A DNA stretch of 64,000 nt from positions 310,001-374,000 of the forward strand of contig CAWBGE010000012.1 of assembly GCA_963788185.1 (NCBI GenBank). The letters run 5' to 3'. The notes under the pieces are model-generated. The model was not told where the DNA came from. It saw nothing but the letters and a program-made list of their open reading frames with translations, and did not search any database. The translations under genes and the position numbers were made by a program. This DNA is from CAIWHR01 sp963788185. GTDB lineage: Bacteria; Pseudomonadota; Gammaproteobacteria; Burkholderiales; Casimicrobiaceae. Shown piece after piece: positions 35,667 to 43,346 of the stretch (positions are counted from its first letter, which is position 1; each line of letters opens with the position of its first letter).

Positions 35667-36496
35667 CGGGAGGTCGCTTCGGTGGGAGGGGTGGGCTTGG
35701 TGAAGAACGGCACGCGCTTGATCCAGAGCTTGAGCGCCTGCCAGTGGATGCGCCCTACCACGCCGAGCGTGAACAGGGGATGGCGAAGCAGCAGGCGCCG
35801 CCCGATGCCAGGCGCCAGCGGCGCGGCGATGCCCGAGATCCAGGTTTCGAGCAGCGGCTTCTCATCACCCTCGCGGTCGTGGTAGTCGATGCGCGCGAGC
35901 CAGCGCGACGCGTCGAAATTGAAGCGAAAGCGGTAGCTGCCGCGAACTTCGCAGAACGGCGACACGTGAAACAGCTTGCGTGCGGTCAGGGTCGCGCCGG
36001 AGGCGAGCGGGGCACCATCGGGACGAGCAAGCAGATAGTTGTGGTGCTCGCCGAAGGTGTTCGAGACCTCGCAGAGCACGGCGCGCACGCTTCCAAGGCG
36101 ATCGTGGCAGACCCAGAAGCTCACCGGATTGAAGACGTAGCCCAGCATCCGCGGAAAGGCGAAGAGCACGATCTCGCCCTCGGCGGCGATCCCCTCCCGG
36201 CGCAGCAGATCGCGAATCCAGGGCAGGAGCGCCGTGCCATCGCGCGCACCGTGGTCCCGGTCGTGGAACGACACGGTCCCCCAGGTGTTGTAGGCGATGC
36301 CGACCGGCGCCAGTTCGTGCAGTCGCGACAGCGGAAGACGCAGGCAGAACGCCGGGTAGGCGAAGGCGTGTTGCGCCGGCAGGTGGCGGCGATGAACCAC
36401 CTCACCCTGGATCAGGGCAGGAGTGAAGCTTGCGACATCCCCGACCACGGTGCCTGGCGCCGTGGTGGGCAGGGATCGGGTGGCGACGGAAGTCAA
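35663..36496 (-). CDS. DUF1365-domain protein
   Basis: 277 aa from TTG 36496, preferred because it leaves 13 nt after the upstream stop and has GGGAA nearby; an ATG at 36559 would overlap the upstream gene by 50 nt. DUF1365 landmarks are visible (GEVVHRRHLPAQHAFAYP, YVFNPVSFWVCHDR, CEVSNTFGEHHNYLL, LFHVSPF). The domain is almost always linked to CFA-like methyltransferase and FAD oxidoreductase genes, as here; its reaction is unknown. Confidence 0.85.
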   Translation of the reverse strand: MTSVATRSLPTTAPGTVVGDVASFTPALIQGEVVHRRHLPAQHAFAYPAFCLRLPLSRLHELAPVGIAYNTWGTVSFHDRDHGARDGTALLPWIRDLLRREGIAAEGEIVLFAFPRMLGYVFNPVSFWVCHDRLGSVRAVLCEVSNTFGEHHNYLLARPDGAPLASGATLTARKLFHVSPFCEVRGSYRFRFNFDASRWLARIDYHDREGDEKPLLETWISGIAAPLAPGIGRRLLLRHPLFTLGVVGRIHWQALKLWIKRVPFFTKPTPPTEATSR

Positions 36497-36509
36497 TCGG
36501 TGTTCCCGG

Positions 36510-37814
36510 TCAGGCTGCGGCACGCTGCGGCAGCGGCAGCACCCGCGGCGGCGTGGCACTGCCCCGTGCTCGCCGCTCCATGCCGTCCGCCACGGCGTGT
36601 GCCGAGCGGATGCCGTCCTCGTGGAATCCGTAACCCAGCCACGCGCCGGCGAACCAGGTGTGTCGCGATCCTTGCAGTTGTGCGAAGGCGCCCTGCGCGC
36701 GCAGAGCCCGGCCGTCGAGCAGCGGGTGGCTGTACTCGAAGGTTTGCAGCAGCTTGGCCGGATCCGGTTCGCGCGGCGGGTTGAGGGTCACGATCACCGG
36801 CGTTGAAAACGGCAGCGGCTGCAGGCGGTTGATGAGATAGCTGACGGCCGCGGGTTTCGTGCCTTCGTCGTCGGCGGTCGCGAGGTAGTTCCATGCCGAC
36901 CATGCCCGCGGGTTGCGCGGCAGCAGCGAAGTATCGGTGTGCAGGACGACCCGGTTGGGCTGGTAGCGTACCGACGAGAGCAATCGCGTCTCGGCATGGG
37001 AGGCGTCGGCGAGCAGGGCCAGCGCCTGATCGCTGTGGCAGGCGAGCACGGCTTCATCGAAGCGTTCGCGCCGTCCCGCAGCTTCGATCTCGACCCCCGA
37101 ACCAGTCCGCCGGACGCTGGACACCGGGGTGGAAACTCTGACGTCGGGCAGGCAGGCGGCGAGCTTGGCGACGTATTCCCTTCCGCCGCCGAGCACGGTC
37201 CGCCATTGCGGCCGGTCGACAATCCGCAGCAGGCCGTGGTTGTGACAGAAGCGGACGAAGCTGTGCAACGGGAAATCGAGGATTTCGCGTTTCGGCGACG
37301 ACCAGATCGCCGCTGCCATCGGCAACAGATACCAGTCGCGGAACGATGTCGAGTAGCGCTCGGCATCGAGGTACCGGCCGAGCGTGATTGACGGCGCTGC
37401 GTCGTCGCTCGCCATCGCGGTCGTCGCCCGATTGAAGCGCAGGATGTCGGCAAGCATCCTCCAGAATGCCGGCCGCAGCGCGTTGCTCGGCTGCGCGAAG
37501 AGGCTTCCCAAGCTCGTTCCCGACCACTCGAGGTCAGCGCCTTCGACCGCGACCGCGAACGACATCTGCGACGGCACGCTCGCGACGCCGAGCTCGTCGA
37601 ACAGGGCAATGAGTTGCGGATAGGTGCGATCGTTGAAGACGAGAAAGCCGGTGTCGACCGGGGCGGTGATGCCTTCCAGCGTGACGTCGACGGTATGCGT
37701 GTGGCCGCCAAGGGTGTCGTTGGCCTCGAATACCGTGACGACATGACCTGCCCGGCTCAGCAGCCAGGCGCTGGACAAACCTGAAATTCCGGAGCCCACG
37801 ATTGCGATCTTCAT
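36510..37814 (-). CDS. FAD-dependent amine-oxidase-fold oxidoreductase
   Basis: 434 aa. N-terminal Rossmann motif MKIAIVGSGISGLSSAWLL with VFEANDTLGGHTHTVDV, the cyclopropane-operon-associated flavoprotein family related to desaturases/amine oxidases. No signal peptide. It probably oxidises methylated acyl chains made by the CFA-like enzyme two genes downstream; analogous flavoproteins in Rhodobacter light/singlet-oxygen operons take part in furan fatty acid synthesis (family knowledge, not shown here). First gene of the eight-gene operon, divergent from litR. Confidence 0.87.
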   Translation of the reverse strand: MKIAIVGSGISGLSSAWLLSRAGHVVTVFEANDTLGGHTHTVDVTLEGITAPVDTGFLVFNDRTYPQLIALFDELGVASVPSQMSFAVAVEGADLEWSGTSLGSLFAQPSNALRPAFWRMLADILRFNRATTAMASDDAAPSITLGRYLDAERYSTSFRDWYLLPMAAAIWSSPKREILDFPLHSFVRFCHNHGLLRIVDRPQWRTVLGGGREYVAKLAACLPDVRVSTPVSSVRRTGSGVEIEAAGRRERFDEAVLACHSDQALALLADASHAETRLLSSVRYQPNRVVLHTDTSLLPRNPRAWSAWNYLATADDEGTKPAAVSYLINRLQPLPFSTPVIVTLNPPREPDPAKLLQTFEYSHPLLDGRALRAQGAFAQLQGSRHTWFAGAWLGYGFHEDGIRSAHAVADGMERRARGSATPPRVLPLPQRAAA

Positions 37815-37886
37815 GCGGACCTTCCATTGAGTTGCGTGCCCTGCGGATGCGCTTGGCCGAAGCTACGACAAAGCGATTAATTGTCC

Positions 37887-37915
37887 TGGACAGACATGGT
37901 TCATGTCGCTATAAT
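37887..37915 (+). promoter_or_regulatory. Predicted litR promoter
   Basis: TGGACA (37887-37892), 17-nt spacer, perfect TATAAT (37910-37915). Expected start near 37922, ~34 nt before the ATG. The -35 lies inside the left palindrome, so regulator binding should block it. Confidence 0.7.
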
Positions 37916-37939
37916 GCACAGAGATCACCACTTTGTCAA
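37911..37939 (-). promoter_or_regulatory. Predicted promoter of the lipid-modification operon
   Basis: On the minus strand: perfect TTGACA (37939-37934), 17-nt spacer, CATTAT (37916-37911). The -10 overlaps the litR -10 on the other strand, so the two promoters compete for the same bases. Leader to the FAD gene about 90 nt. Confidence 0.6.
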
Positions 37940-37955
37940 ACGATTGTCCTGGACA

Positions 37956-38915
37956 ATGAAACGACCTGCAGAAAACTCCCCCTTGACGCTGAACATCAGC
38001 GCGGTCGAGCGCGAAACCGGGCTATCGAAGGACGTGTTGCGGATGTGGGAACGCCGTTACGGCTTTCCAAAGCCGCAACGCGACGAGAACGGCGAGCGCG
38101 AATACACCGTTCCCGAGATGGCCAAGCTGCGCTCGATCAAGCGCCTGATGGACCTCGGGATGCGTCCGGGCAGGATCATCCACCATGACCAGGACGCGTT
38201 GAACGCCCTGGCCGATGCGCGAACGCCGGTCCGCGAGGTGGCGGGCGCTCCCGATTTCGAACGCGACGTGCTGGCCCTGCTTCGTGCGCACGACGCGCCG
38301 GGCCTGCAGAACGCGCTGGCCAATCTGCTGATGCGCCAGGGTGTGCAGAAATTCGTGCTCGAGACCGTGACGCTGCTCAACCGCGCCATCGGCGAGGCAT
38401 GGATGCGCGGCGAACTGGAAGTGTTCGAAGAGCACCTCTACACCGAACAGTTGCAGATCGCCCTGCGGGCCGCCATCAATGCGTTTCCGCGCCAGACGGG
38501 CATCCCGCGCGTGCTGCTGACGACCTTTCCGGGCGAGCACCACGGCATCGGTCTGCTCATGGTCGAGGCGCTGCTGGTGCCCGAGGGCGCCCAGTGCATC
38601 TCGCTCGGCATCCAGACGCCGCTCGAGGACATACGGCGCGCGGCGCTCGCGCACGACGCGCACCTGGTTGCCTTGTCATTCTCGGGCGCGTTTCCGGTGC
38701 GGCAGGCGAGCGACGGCCTCGCGGCATTGCGCCGCCAGTTGCCGCCGACGACCACGCTCTGGGCCGGTGGAGAGATGACGCGCCGCGTGCGCCGTACGTT
38801 GCCCGGCGTCGTTCTGATCCCCGATCTCGCCGCCTCGATCGGCGCCCTCAAGAGCTGGCGCGTTCACTGGGCACAGGCGGCGCAATACCTGCAGCCGGCC
38901 GTCGCCGGGCGCTGA
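37956..38915 (+). CDS. litR: MerR-family B12-dependent photoreceptor-type regulator (LitR/CarH)
   Basis: 319 aa from ATG 37956. MerR-type HTH at residues 12-75 (ISAVERETGLSKDVLRMWERRYG), then a four-helix bundle and a cobalamin-binding Rossmann domain. Both hallmarks of AdoCbl photosensors are present: W149-x9-E159-H160 and ExHxxG (E194, H196). The protein is thus predicted to bind adenosylcobalamin, form a DNA-binding tetramer in the dark and release DNA in light, as in CarH (family knowledge). It is divergent from a lipid operon of the type controlled by light or singlet oxygen in other proteobacteria, and its promoter carries matching palindromes, so autoregulation is likely. Confidence 0.9.
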   Translation: MKRPAENSPLTLNISAVERETGLSKDVLRMWERRYGFPKPQRDENGEREYTVPEMAKLRSIKRLMDLGMRPGRIIHHDQDALNALADARTPVREVAGAPDFERDVLALLRAHDAPGLQNALANLLMRQGVQKFVLETVTLLNRAIGEAWMRGELEVFEEHLYTEQLQIALRAAINAFPRQTGIPRVLLTTFPGEHHGIGLLMVEALLVPEGAQCISLGIQTPLEDIRRAALAHDAHLVALSFSGAFPVRQASDGLAALRRQLPPTTTLWAGGEMTRRVRRTLPGVVLIPDLAASIGALKSWRVHWAQAAQYLQPAVAGR

Positions 38916-38995
38916 GGTAACCCGCCTCGACGCGGACCGCGCGGCTCGCGATTCGCGCTCCTCGACCGCCAGGGCCGTCGCGTACAATCGTCACC

Positions 38996-39949
38996 ATGCT
39001 CACCGCGATCGCCCTCGCCATCGTGCTGTCAGGCGGTGCGATCGCCTACATCGGCTGGGCGTGGCACTCGATCGCCGCCGGTGCGCCGGCGTGGCCCTTC
39101 TTCGTCGGCGCGGGGGTCTTGTATTTCGCCGTCCCCTTTGTCGCCACCGTGGCGTGGTTCACGCTGGCGGCCGTCTTCGGTTCGCCGGCGCCCCCGGACG
39201 CGCGACTCTCCGTGAAGCAGCGCGTTGCGCTGTTCTGGAACGAGATGCGCGCCATCGGTCGCTCCGGACCGCGGATGATGTTCTACCATTGGCTGATGCG
39301 CGACCCGGCGCCGGCGCCGGCGGCTTCCGCCGTGCTGTTGCTGCACGGCGTCCTGTGCAACGCCGGCGTCTGGGTCGGCATGAAGCGGATGCTGGAGCAG
39401 CGCGTGCGCGCCCCGATCTATGCACTGTCCTACGGACCGCCGCTCGCGTCGATCGAAGCCTTCGCCGAACAGCTGGCGGCGAAAATCGACGCCATCATCG
39501 CTGCCACCGGGGCCAGGGACGTGGCCATCATCGGCCACAGCATGGGCGGGCTCGTCGCCCGCGCCTACCTTCGTCGCTACGGTGCCGCGAAGGTGCGGCT
39601 CCTGCTGACGCTGGGCACGCCGCACCACGGCAGCATGCACGCGTACCTCTTTCCCGGCACCTCCCTGGCGCAGCTGCGGCCCGGCAACCCCTGGCTCGCG
39701 ACGGTCAACGAGGGTCCGCTGCCGCCCTGCCGCATCGTCGCGCTGTGGAGTCCGCACGACTCGATGGTCGCGCCGCAGACGAGCGCGAAGCTCGACGGCG
39801 CGAGCGAAATCGTCATCTCCGGCGTTGGTCACAACGCGCTGCTGGGCGACCCCGACGTGGCGGCCGCGGTGCTGCGCGAACTGGCGGCGTGCGGCATCAG
39901 CGTCGACGGCACTGAAACAGACGGCGCGAAGGCCCACGCCAGCAGCTGA
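38996..39949 (+). CDS. Membrane-anchored alpha/beta hydrolase, lipase-like
   Basis: 317 aa. Two N-terminal hydrophobic segments (~1-25 and ~34-62) anchor it in the inner membrane. The hydrolase domain has the oxyanion region LLLHGVLCNAG, nucleophile GHSMGG (Ser ~182) and late Asp/His (WSPHDSMV; GVGHNALL). Resembles triacylglycerol lipases/PGAP1-like esterases. The storage-lipid genes that follow make an acyl ester substrate plausible. Preceded by ~80 nt after litR; transcription may be independent. Confidence 0.83.
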   Translation: MLTAIALAIVLSGGAIAYIGWAWHSIAAGAPAWPFFVGAGVLYFAVPFVATVAWFTLAAVFGSPAPPDARLSVKQRVALFWNEMRAIGRSGPRMMFYHWLMRDPAPAPAASAVLLLHGVLCNAGVWVGMKRMLEQRVRAPIYALSYGPPLASIEAFAEQLAAKIDAIIAATGARDVAIIGHSMGGLVARAYLRRYGAAKVRLLLTLGTPHHGSMHAYLFPGTSLAQLRPGNPWLATVNEGPLPPCRIVALWSPHDSMVAPQTSAKLDGASEIVISGVGHNALLGDPDVAAAVLRELAACGISVDGTETDGAKAHASS

Positions 39950-39985
39950 GGTGCACCGCGGCGCGCCGGACCGTCGCGGGACGCG

Positions 39986-41977
39986 CTACCAGTGGATGCC
40001 CTGCGTCAACTGCGCGAACGCCATCTGCTCCGGCGACAGCGGCTCGACCTTCGTCGGCTCGCCCTTCTTGCCCTGCGCGGCGGCCGAATCCGGGAACATG
40101 TTGAACGCGGTGTTGAGCATGATCTGCGTGAGGCGCGGCGCAGCCGCATGGCAGATCGCGCCGAAGATGCCGAGGCGGGTGGCGATGCGCACCGGCTTGT
40201 AGACGATGGCCTCGACGACCAGATCGGCCGCCTGCTCCGGCGACAGCGTGGGCACGTTCTCGTACATCTTGGTGGGCGCGATCATCGGCGTGCGCACCAG
40301 CGGCATGTTGATGGTCGTGAAGTTGACGCCCTTGTCGAGAAACTCCGACGACGCGCAGGCCGCGAAGGAATCCAGCGCCGACTTCGACGCCACGTACGCG
40401 GAAAAGCGCGGCGCGTTGGACAGCACGCCGATCGAGCTGATGTTGATGATGTGGCCGCGCTTCTGCTCGATCATCCTGGGCAGGAAGCCCATGATGAGCC
40501 GCAGCGCGCCGAAGTAGTTGAGCTGCATCGTCCGCTCGAAATCGTGGAAGCGGTCGAACGAGTTGAGGACTCCGCGCCGAATCGAGCGGCCCGCGTTGTT
40601 GACGAGGAAGTCGCAGGCGCCATGCTCCTTCAGCACCCGCGCGACCAGCGCGTCGCACGACGCCATGTCGGACACGTCGGCCGCAACCATCCAGCAGTGC
40701 CCGCCGGCGGCCTCGATCTCCTGCTTGGTTTCGACGAGCTTCTCCTCGCCGCGGGCGACGAGGATCACCTTCGCGCCGGCGGCGGCCATCTTGATGGCGG
40801 TGGCGCGGCCGATACCCGACGAGGCGCCGGTGACGACGATCACCTTGCCCTTGACGCGGCCCGACAGCGTGCGGTCGATGAAGAGATCGGGATCGAGGTT
40901 GCGCTCCCAGTAATCCCAGAGTTTCGCCGCGTAGGTGTCGAGTTGCGGGACGGCGATGCCGGACCCCTTGAGTGCCTTGGTCGCTTCGCGGTTGTCGTAG
41001 CGCGTCGGCCAGTTGATGAACTGGAACACGTCGCGCGGAATCCCGAGGTCGGTCAGCACCGCCTTGACCATCCGCTTGATCGGCGCCAGCGATCCCAGGC
41101 CGTAGAGGATCGGCGCGGGGATGAACCCGAACATCCGCGCGTTGAGCCGCATGGTCATCTGCGGCGCGTGGCCTGCCTTGGCGAAGATGTTGAGCACTTC
41201 GCCGATGCGATACGGCTCCGGGTCGGTCAGGTGGAAGCACTTGCCGTCGAGGCCTTTCTTGTGCGCGAGATGATCCAGCGCGTCGGCGACGAAGTCGACC
41301 GGAACGATGTTGATGCGCCCGCCCTCGATGCCGATGGTCGGCATCCACGATGGCAGCGCGCGCCGCATCTTCTGGACGAACTTGAAGAAGTAATAGGGGC
41401 CGTCGATCTTGTCGATGTAACCGGTCTTCGAATGCCCGACGACGAAGGCGGGCCGGTAGATCCGGAACGGCCGCTTGCACTCGCGGCGGACGACGCCCTC
41501 GGAGTCGTGCTTGGTCTTGAAATAGGGGTGGTCGAGGTCTTCGGCCTCTTCGAACATGTCCTCGCGGAACACGCCGTCGTAGAGTCCGGCGGCGGCGATG
41601 GAGCTCACGTGGTGGAAGCAGCCGGCGGCGATGGCGGACGCCAGATGCACGGCGTTGCGCGTGCCGTCGACGTTGGCGCCCTGCTGCGCCTCTGCGCTCG
41701 CGGACAGGTCGTAGACGGCCGCGAGGTGGAAGAAATGCCCGATCTTGCCCTTGAGCCGGCGCAGATCGGCATCGGCGACGCCGAGGTTCTTCGCTCCCAG
41801 GTCGCCGACCACGGCAATCACCTGCTTGTCGTCGGCACCCCACTCCTGTCGCTGCGCCGCGAGCTTCTTCAGCGAGCCCTTGCGGACGAGCACGTAGATG
41901 GGCTCGCCGCGCTTCAACAGGTTGGCGACGAGAAAACGACCGATGAAACCGGTCGCGCCGGTGACAAAATACGCCAT
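39986..41977 (-). CDS. Double-SDR protein, fatty acyl-CoA reductase-like
   Basis: 663 aa from ATG 41977 with GGAGGAGG upstream. N-terminal extended-SDR/NAD-binding-4 domain (MAYFVTGATGFIGRFLV; ~1-370) and C-terminal classical SDR (KVIVVTGASSGIGRAT from ~385; catalytic YVASK). Size and two-domain order match bacterial fatty acyl-CoA reductases (Marinobacter FAR, mycobacterial AcrA1 type), which reduce acyl-CoA to aldehyde or alcohol. Nearby WS/DGAT, ACBP and phasin genes support a wax-ester or neutral-lipid role. The alternative is an uncharacterised SDR fusion. Confidence 0.82.
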   Translation of the reverse strand: MAYFVTGATGFIGRFLVANLLKRGEPIYVLVRKGSLKKLAAQRQEWGADDKQVIAVVGDLGAKNLGVADADLRRLKGKIGHFFHLAAVYDLSASAEAQQGANVDGTRNAVHLASAIAAGCFHHVSSIAAAGLYDGVFREDMFEEAEDLDHPYFKTKHDSEGVVRRECKRPFRIYRPAFVVGHSKTGYIDKIDGPYYFFKFVQKMRRALPSWMPTIGIEGGRINIVPVDFVADALDHLAHKKGLDGKCFHLTDPEPYRIGEVLNIFAKAGHAPQMTMRLNARMFGFIPAPILYGLGSLAPIKRMVKAVLTDLGIPRDVFQFINWPTRYDNREATKALKGSGIAVPQLDTYAAKLWDYWERNLDPDLFIDRTLSGRVKGKVIVVTGASSGIGRATAIKMAAAGAKVILVARGEEKLVETKQEIEAAGGHCWMVAADVSDMASCDALVARVLKEHGACDFLVNNAGRSIRRGVLNSFDRFHDFERTMQLNYFGALRLIMGFLPRMIEQKRGHIINISSIGVLSNAPRFSAYVASKSALDSFAACASSEFLDKGVNFTTINMPLVRTPMIAPTKMYENVPTLSPEQAADLVVEAIVYKPVRIATRLGIFGAICHAAAPRLTQIMLNTAFNMFPDSAAAQGKKGEPTKVEPLSPEQMAFAQLTQGIHW

Positions 41978-42140
41978 GGTGATCCTCCTCCGTTGTCCGC
42001 GCGGTCGGCCCGGCGGGTTGGGGGCCGTGCCGCCGGACGCAAATCGCCGGGTGTCGTTCACCCGATTCGGTTCTCCGCCGATTATACCGGCGGAACACGT
42101 TGCGGCCGGCGTCGGGAGAGAGGCCGGGGCGCGCGTGGTT

Positions 42141-42176
42141 TAGAGTGCTTGCTCTAGAGTGCGAGTCCTAGAATAC
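42141..42176. repeat. Three 14-bp-period repeats with TAGAG...CTCTA palindrome upstream of phasin
   Basis: TAGAGTGC at 42141-42148 and 42155-42162, then the variant TAGAATAC at 42169-42176: exact 14-bp spacing. The first pair forms TAGAG-N6-CTCTA (42141-42156), with CTCTAGAG (42152-42159) in the middle. Looks like an operator array, TetR-like in style, about 50-85 nt before the phasin start. Confidence 0.5.
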
Positions 42177-42223
42177 TGTGCAGGTCGGGTGTGGGTTCGA
42201 ACCATAAACTCGGGAGAGGCACG

Positions 42224-42838
42224 ATGCTGAAGAAGGCAAAAGCGGAAATGGCAAAGGCGCCGGCCCCGTCGGCAAAAGAGTTGTCGCAGACGGTGTTGAA
42301 CTCCTCCCATCAGATCTGGCTCGCGGGCCTGGGTGCATTTTCAAAGGCGCAGGCGGAAGGCATGAAGATGTTCGAGACGCTGGTGAAGCAGGGCGAGCGG
42401 CTCGAGGAGAGGACCAGGCGGGCGGCAGCGGATACCGCAGCGGCGGCGCGCGGAGCGGCGACGGCGAAAGCGAAGGAGATGCAGCAGATGGCGGGCGGAA
42501 CCTGGGACAAGCTCGAGCAGGTGTTCGAGCATCGTGTGGAGCGCGCGCTGTCGAAGTTGGGCGTCTACACGCAGAACGACGTGCAGCGCCTTGCCGCGCG
42601 CGTCGACGAACTCTCCGCGGCGGTCAATCAGTTGCTGAAGGCGACCGGCGTCAAGCCGAAGCCGGCGGCCGCGAGTGCCAAGGGTCGGGTCAAGGGTGCT
42701 GCTCGCGCTGCGGCGAAGCCCCTGACGGCAGCGGCCAAAGCGGCCAAATCGAAAGCCAATCCTGCAGCCAGGACCGCCGGCAAGACGCCCCGCAAGGCGG
42801 CCAAGCCAGCCAAGGTAGCCGAAACCGCGCCGGAGTAG
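42224..42838 (+). CDS. Phasin family protein with Ala/Lys-rich histone-like tail
   Basis: 204 aa from ATG 42224 (GGGAGAGG upstream). Residues ~15-140 form the amphipathic phasin core (SSHQIWLAGLGAFSKAQAEG, then VLNS/ERLEERT helices, and the DVQRLAARVDELSAAVNQLL coiled coil). The C-terminal ~60 residues are Ala/Lys/Pro repeats (AAAKPLTAAAKAAKSKA) resembling histone H1 and the DNA-binding tails of PhaF/PhaM. By family it coats PHA or lipid granules and can tether them to the nucleoid. Confidence 0.88.
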   Translation: MLKKAKAEMAKAPAPSAKELSQTVLNSSHQIWLAGLGAFSKAQAEGMKMFETLVKQGERLEERTRRAAADTAAAARGAATAKAKEMQQMAGGTWDKLEQVFEHRVERALSKLGVYTQNDVQRLAARVDELSAAVNQLLKATGVKPKPAAASAKGRVKGAARAAAKPLTAAAKAAKSKANPAARTAGKTPRKAAKPAKVAETAPE

Positions 42839-42915
42839 ATCGTTCGGCCCGGTGACGAAATGAAGGCCCGGCTGCGCGAGGCGGCGCGCCTTCGTGCGTA
42901 GTCACCGGCGCGTCG

Positions 42916-43191
42916 TCACTCGCGGTTGAGCTTTTCCACCTGCTTGACGTAGTGGGTCATCGCGTCGTCCCGCGACGTGCCCTTGAGTTTCGCCCAGGCA
43001 TCGTACTTCGCGCCGCCGACGAAATCGAATCCGCCCGGCCGCTCGCCGGCGACGTCGCCTTCGGTGGCCTGCTTGTAGTACGAATAGAGCTTGAGCAGCG
43101 TCGCGTTGTCGGGCTTCTTTCGGGTTTTCTTGGCGGCTGCCGCCGCGGCTTCGAAACTGGCCTTGAGGTCGTCCTTCTTCGCTGCTGCCAT
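42916..43191 (-). CDS. Acyl-CoA-binding protein
   Basis: 91 aa from ATG 43191. The ACBP four-helix signature is complete: DDLKASFEAAAAAAKK, LLKLYSYYKQATEGD and KYDAWAKLKGTSRDDAM. It binds long-chain acyl-CoA in the cytosol and could feed the WS/DGAT encoded divergently 155 nt away. Bacterial ACBPs are uncommon compared with eukaryotic ones but occur in lipid-storing proteobacteria. Confidence 0.92.
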   Translation of the reverse strand: MAAAKKDDLKASFEAAAAAAKKTRKKPDNATLLKLYSYYKQATEGDVAGERPGGFDFVGGAKYDAWAKLKGTSRDDAMTHYVKQVEKLNRE

Positions 43192-43346
43192 GGGGAATCC
43201 TTCGGAACCGGTTGTCCCCGTCGTCGGGGTTTGTGCTACTTTAACGCGACTCTGAAATCGGGTGCAATCGACGGCATGCGGGTAGGATCGATCCGACACC
43301 GCCTCTCCGAGCGACCGGCGATCCCTCATCCCTCCGGAAGACACCG

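Larger units (their letters stand above)
37882..37955. promoter_or_regulatory. LitR divergent operator region: paired TGTCCTGGACA palindromes
   Basis: The 13-mer ATTGTCCTGGACA occurs twice, at 37880-37892 and 37943-37955; each contains the palindrome TGTCC-T-GGACA (37882-37892 and 37945-37955). The centres are 63 bp apart, six helical turns. A third perfect palindrome GACATG-GTT-CATGTC lies between (37893-37907). The first overlaps the litR -35, the second abuts the litR start codon. Candidate binding sites for the MerR-B12 regulator. Confidence 0.7.

Noticed and set aside
39992..42157. A 721-codon plus-strand open frame
   Set aside because: Mirror of the double-SDR gene on the other strand; no start with RBS and no family pattern.
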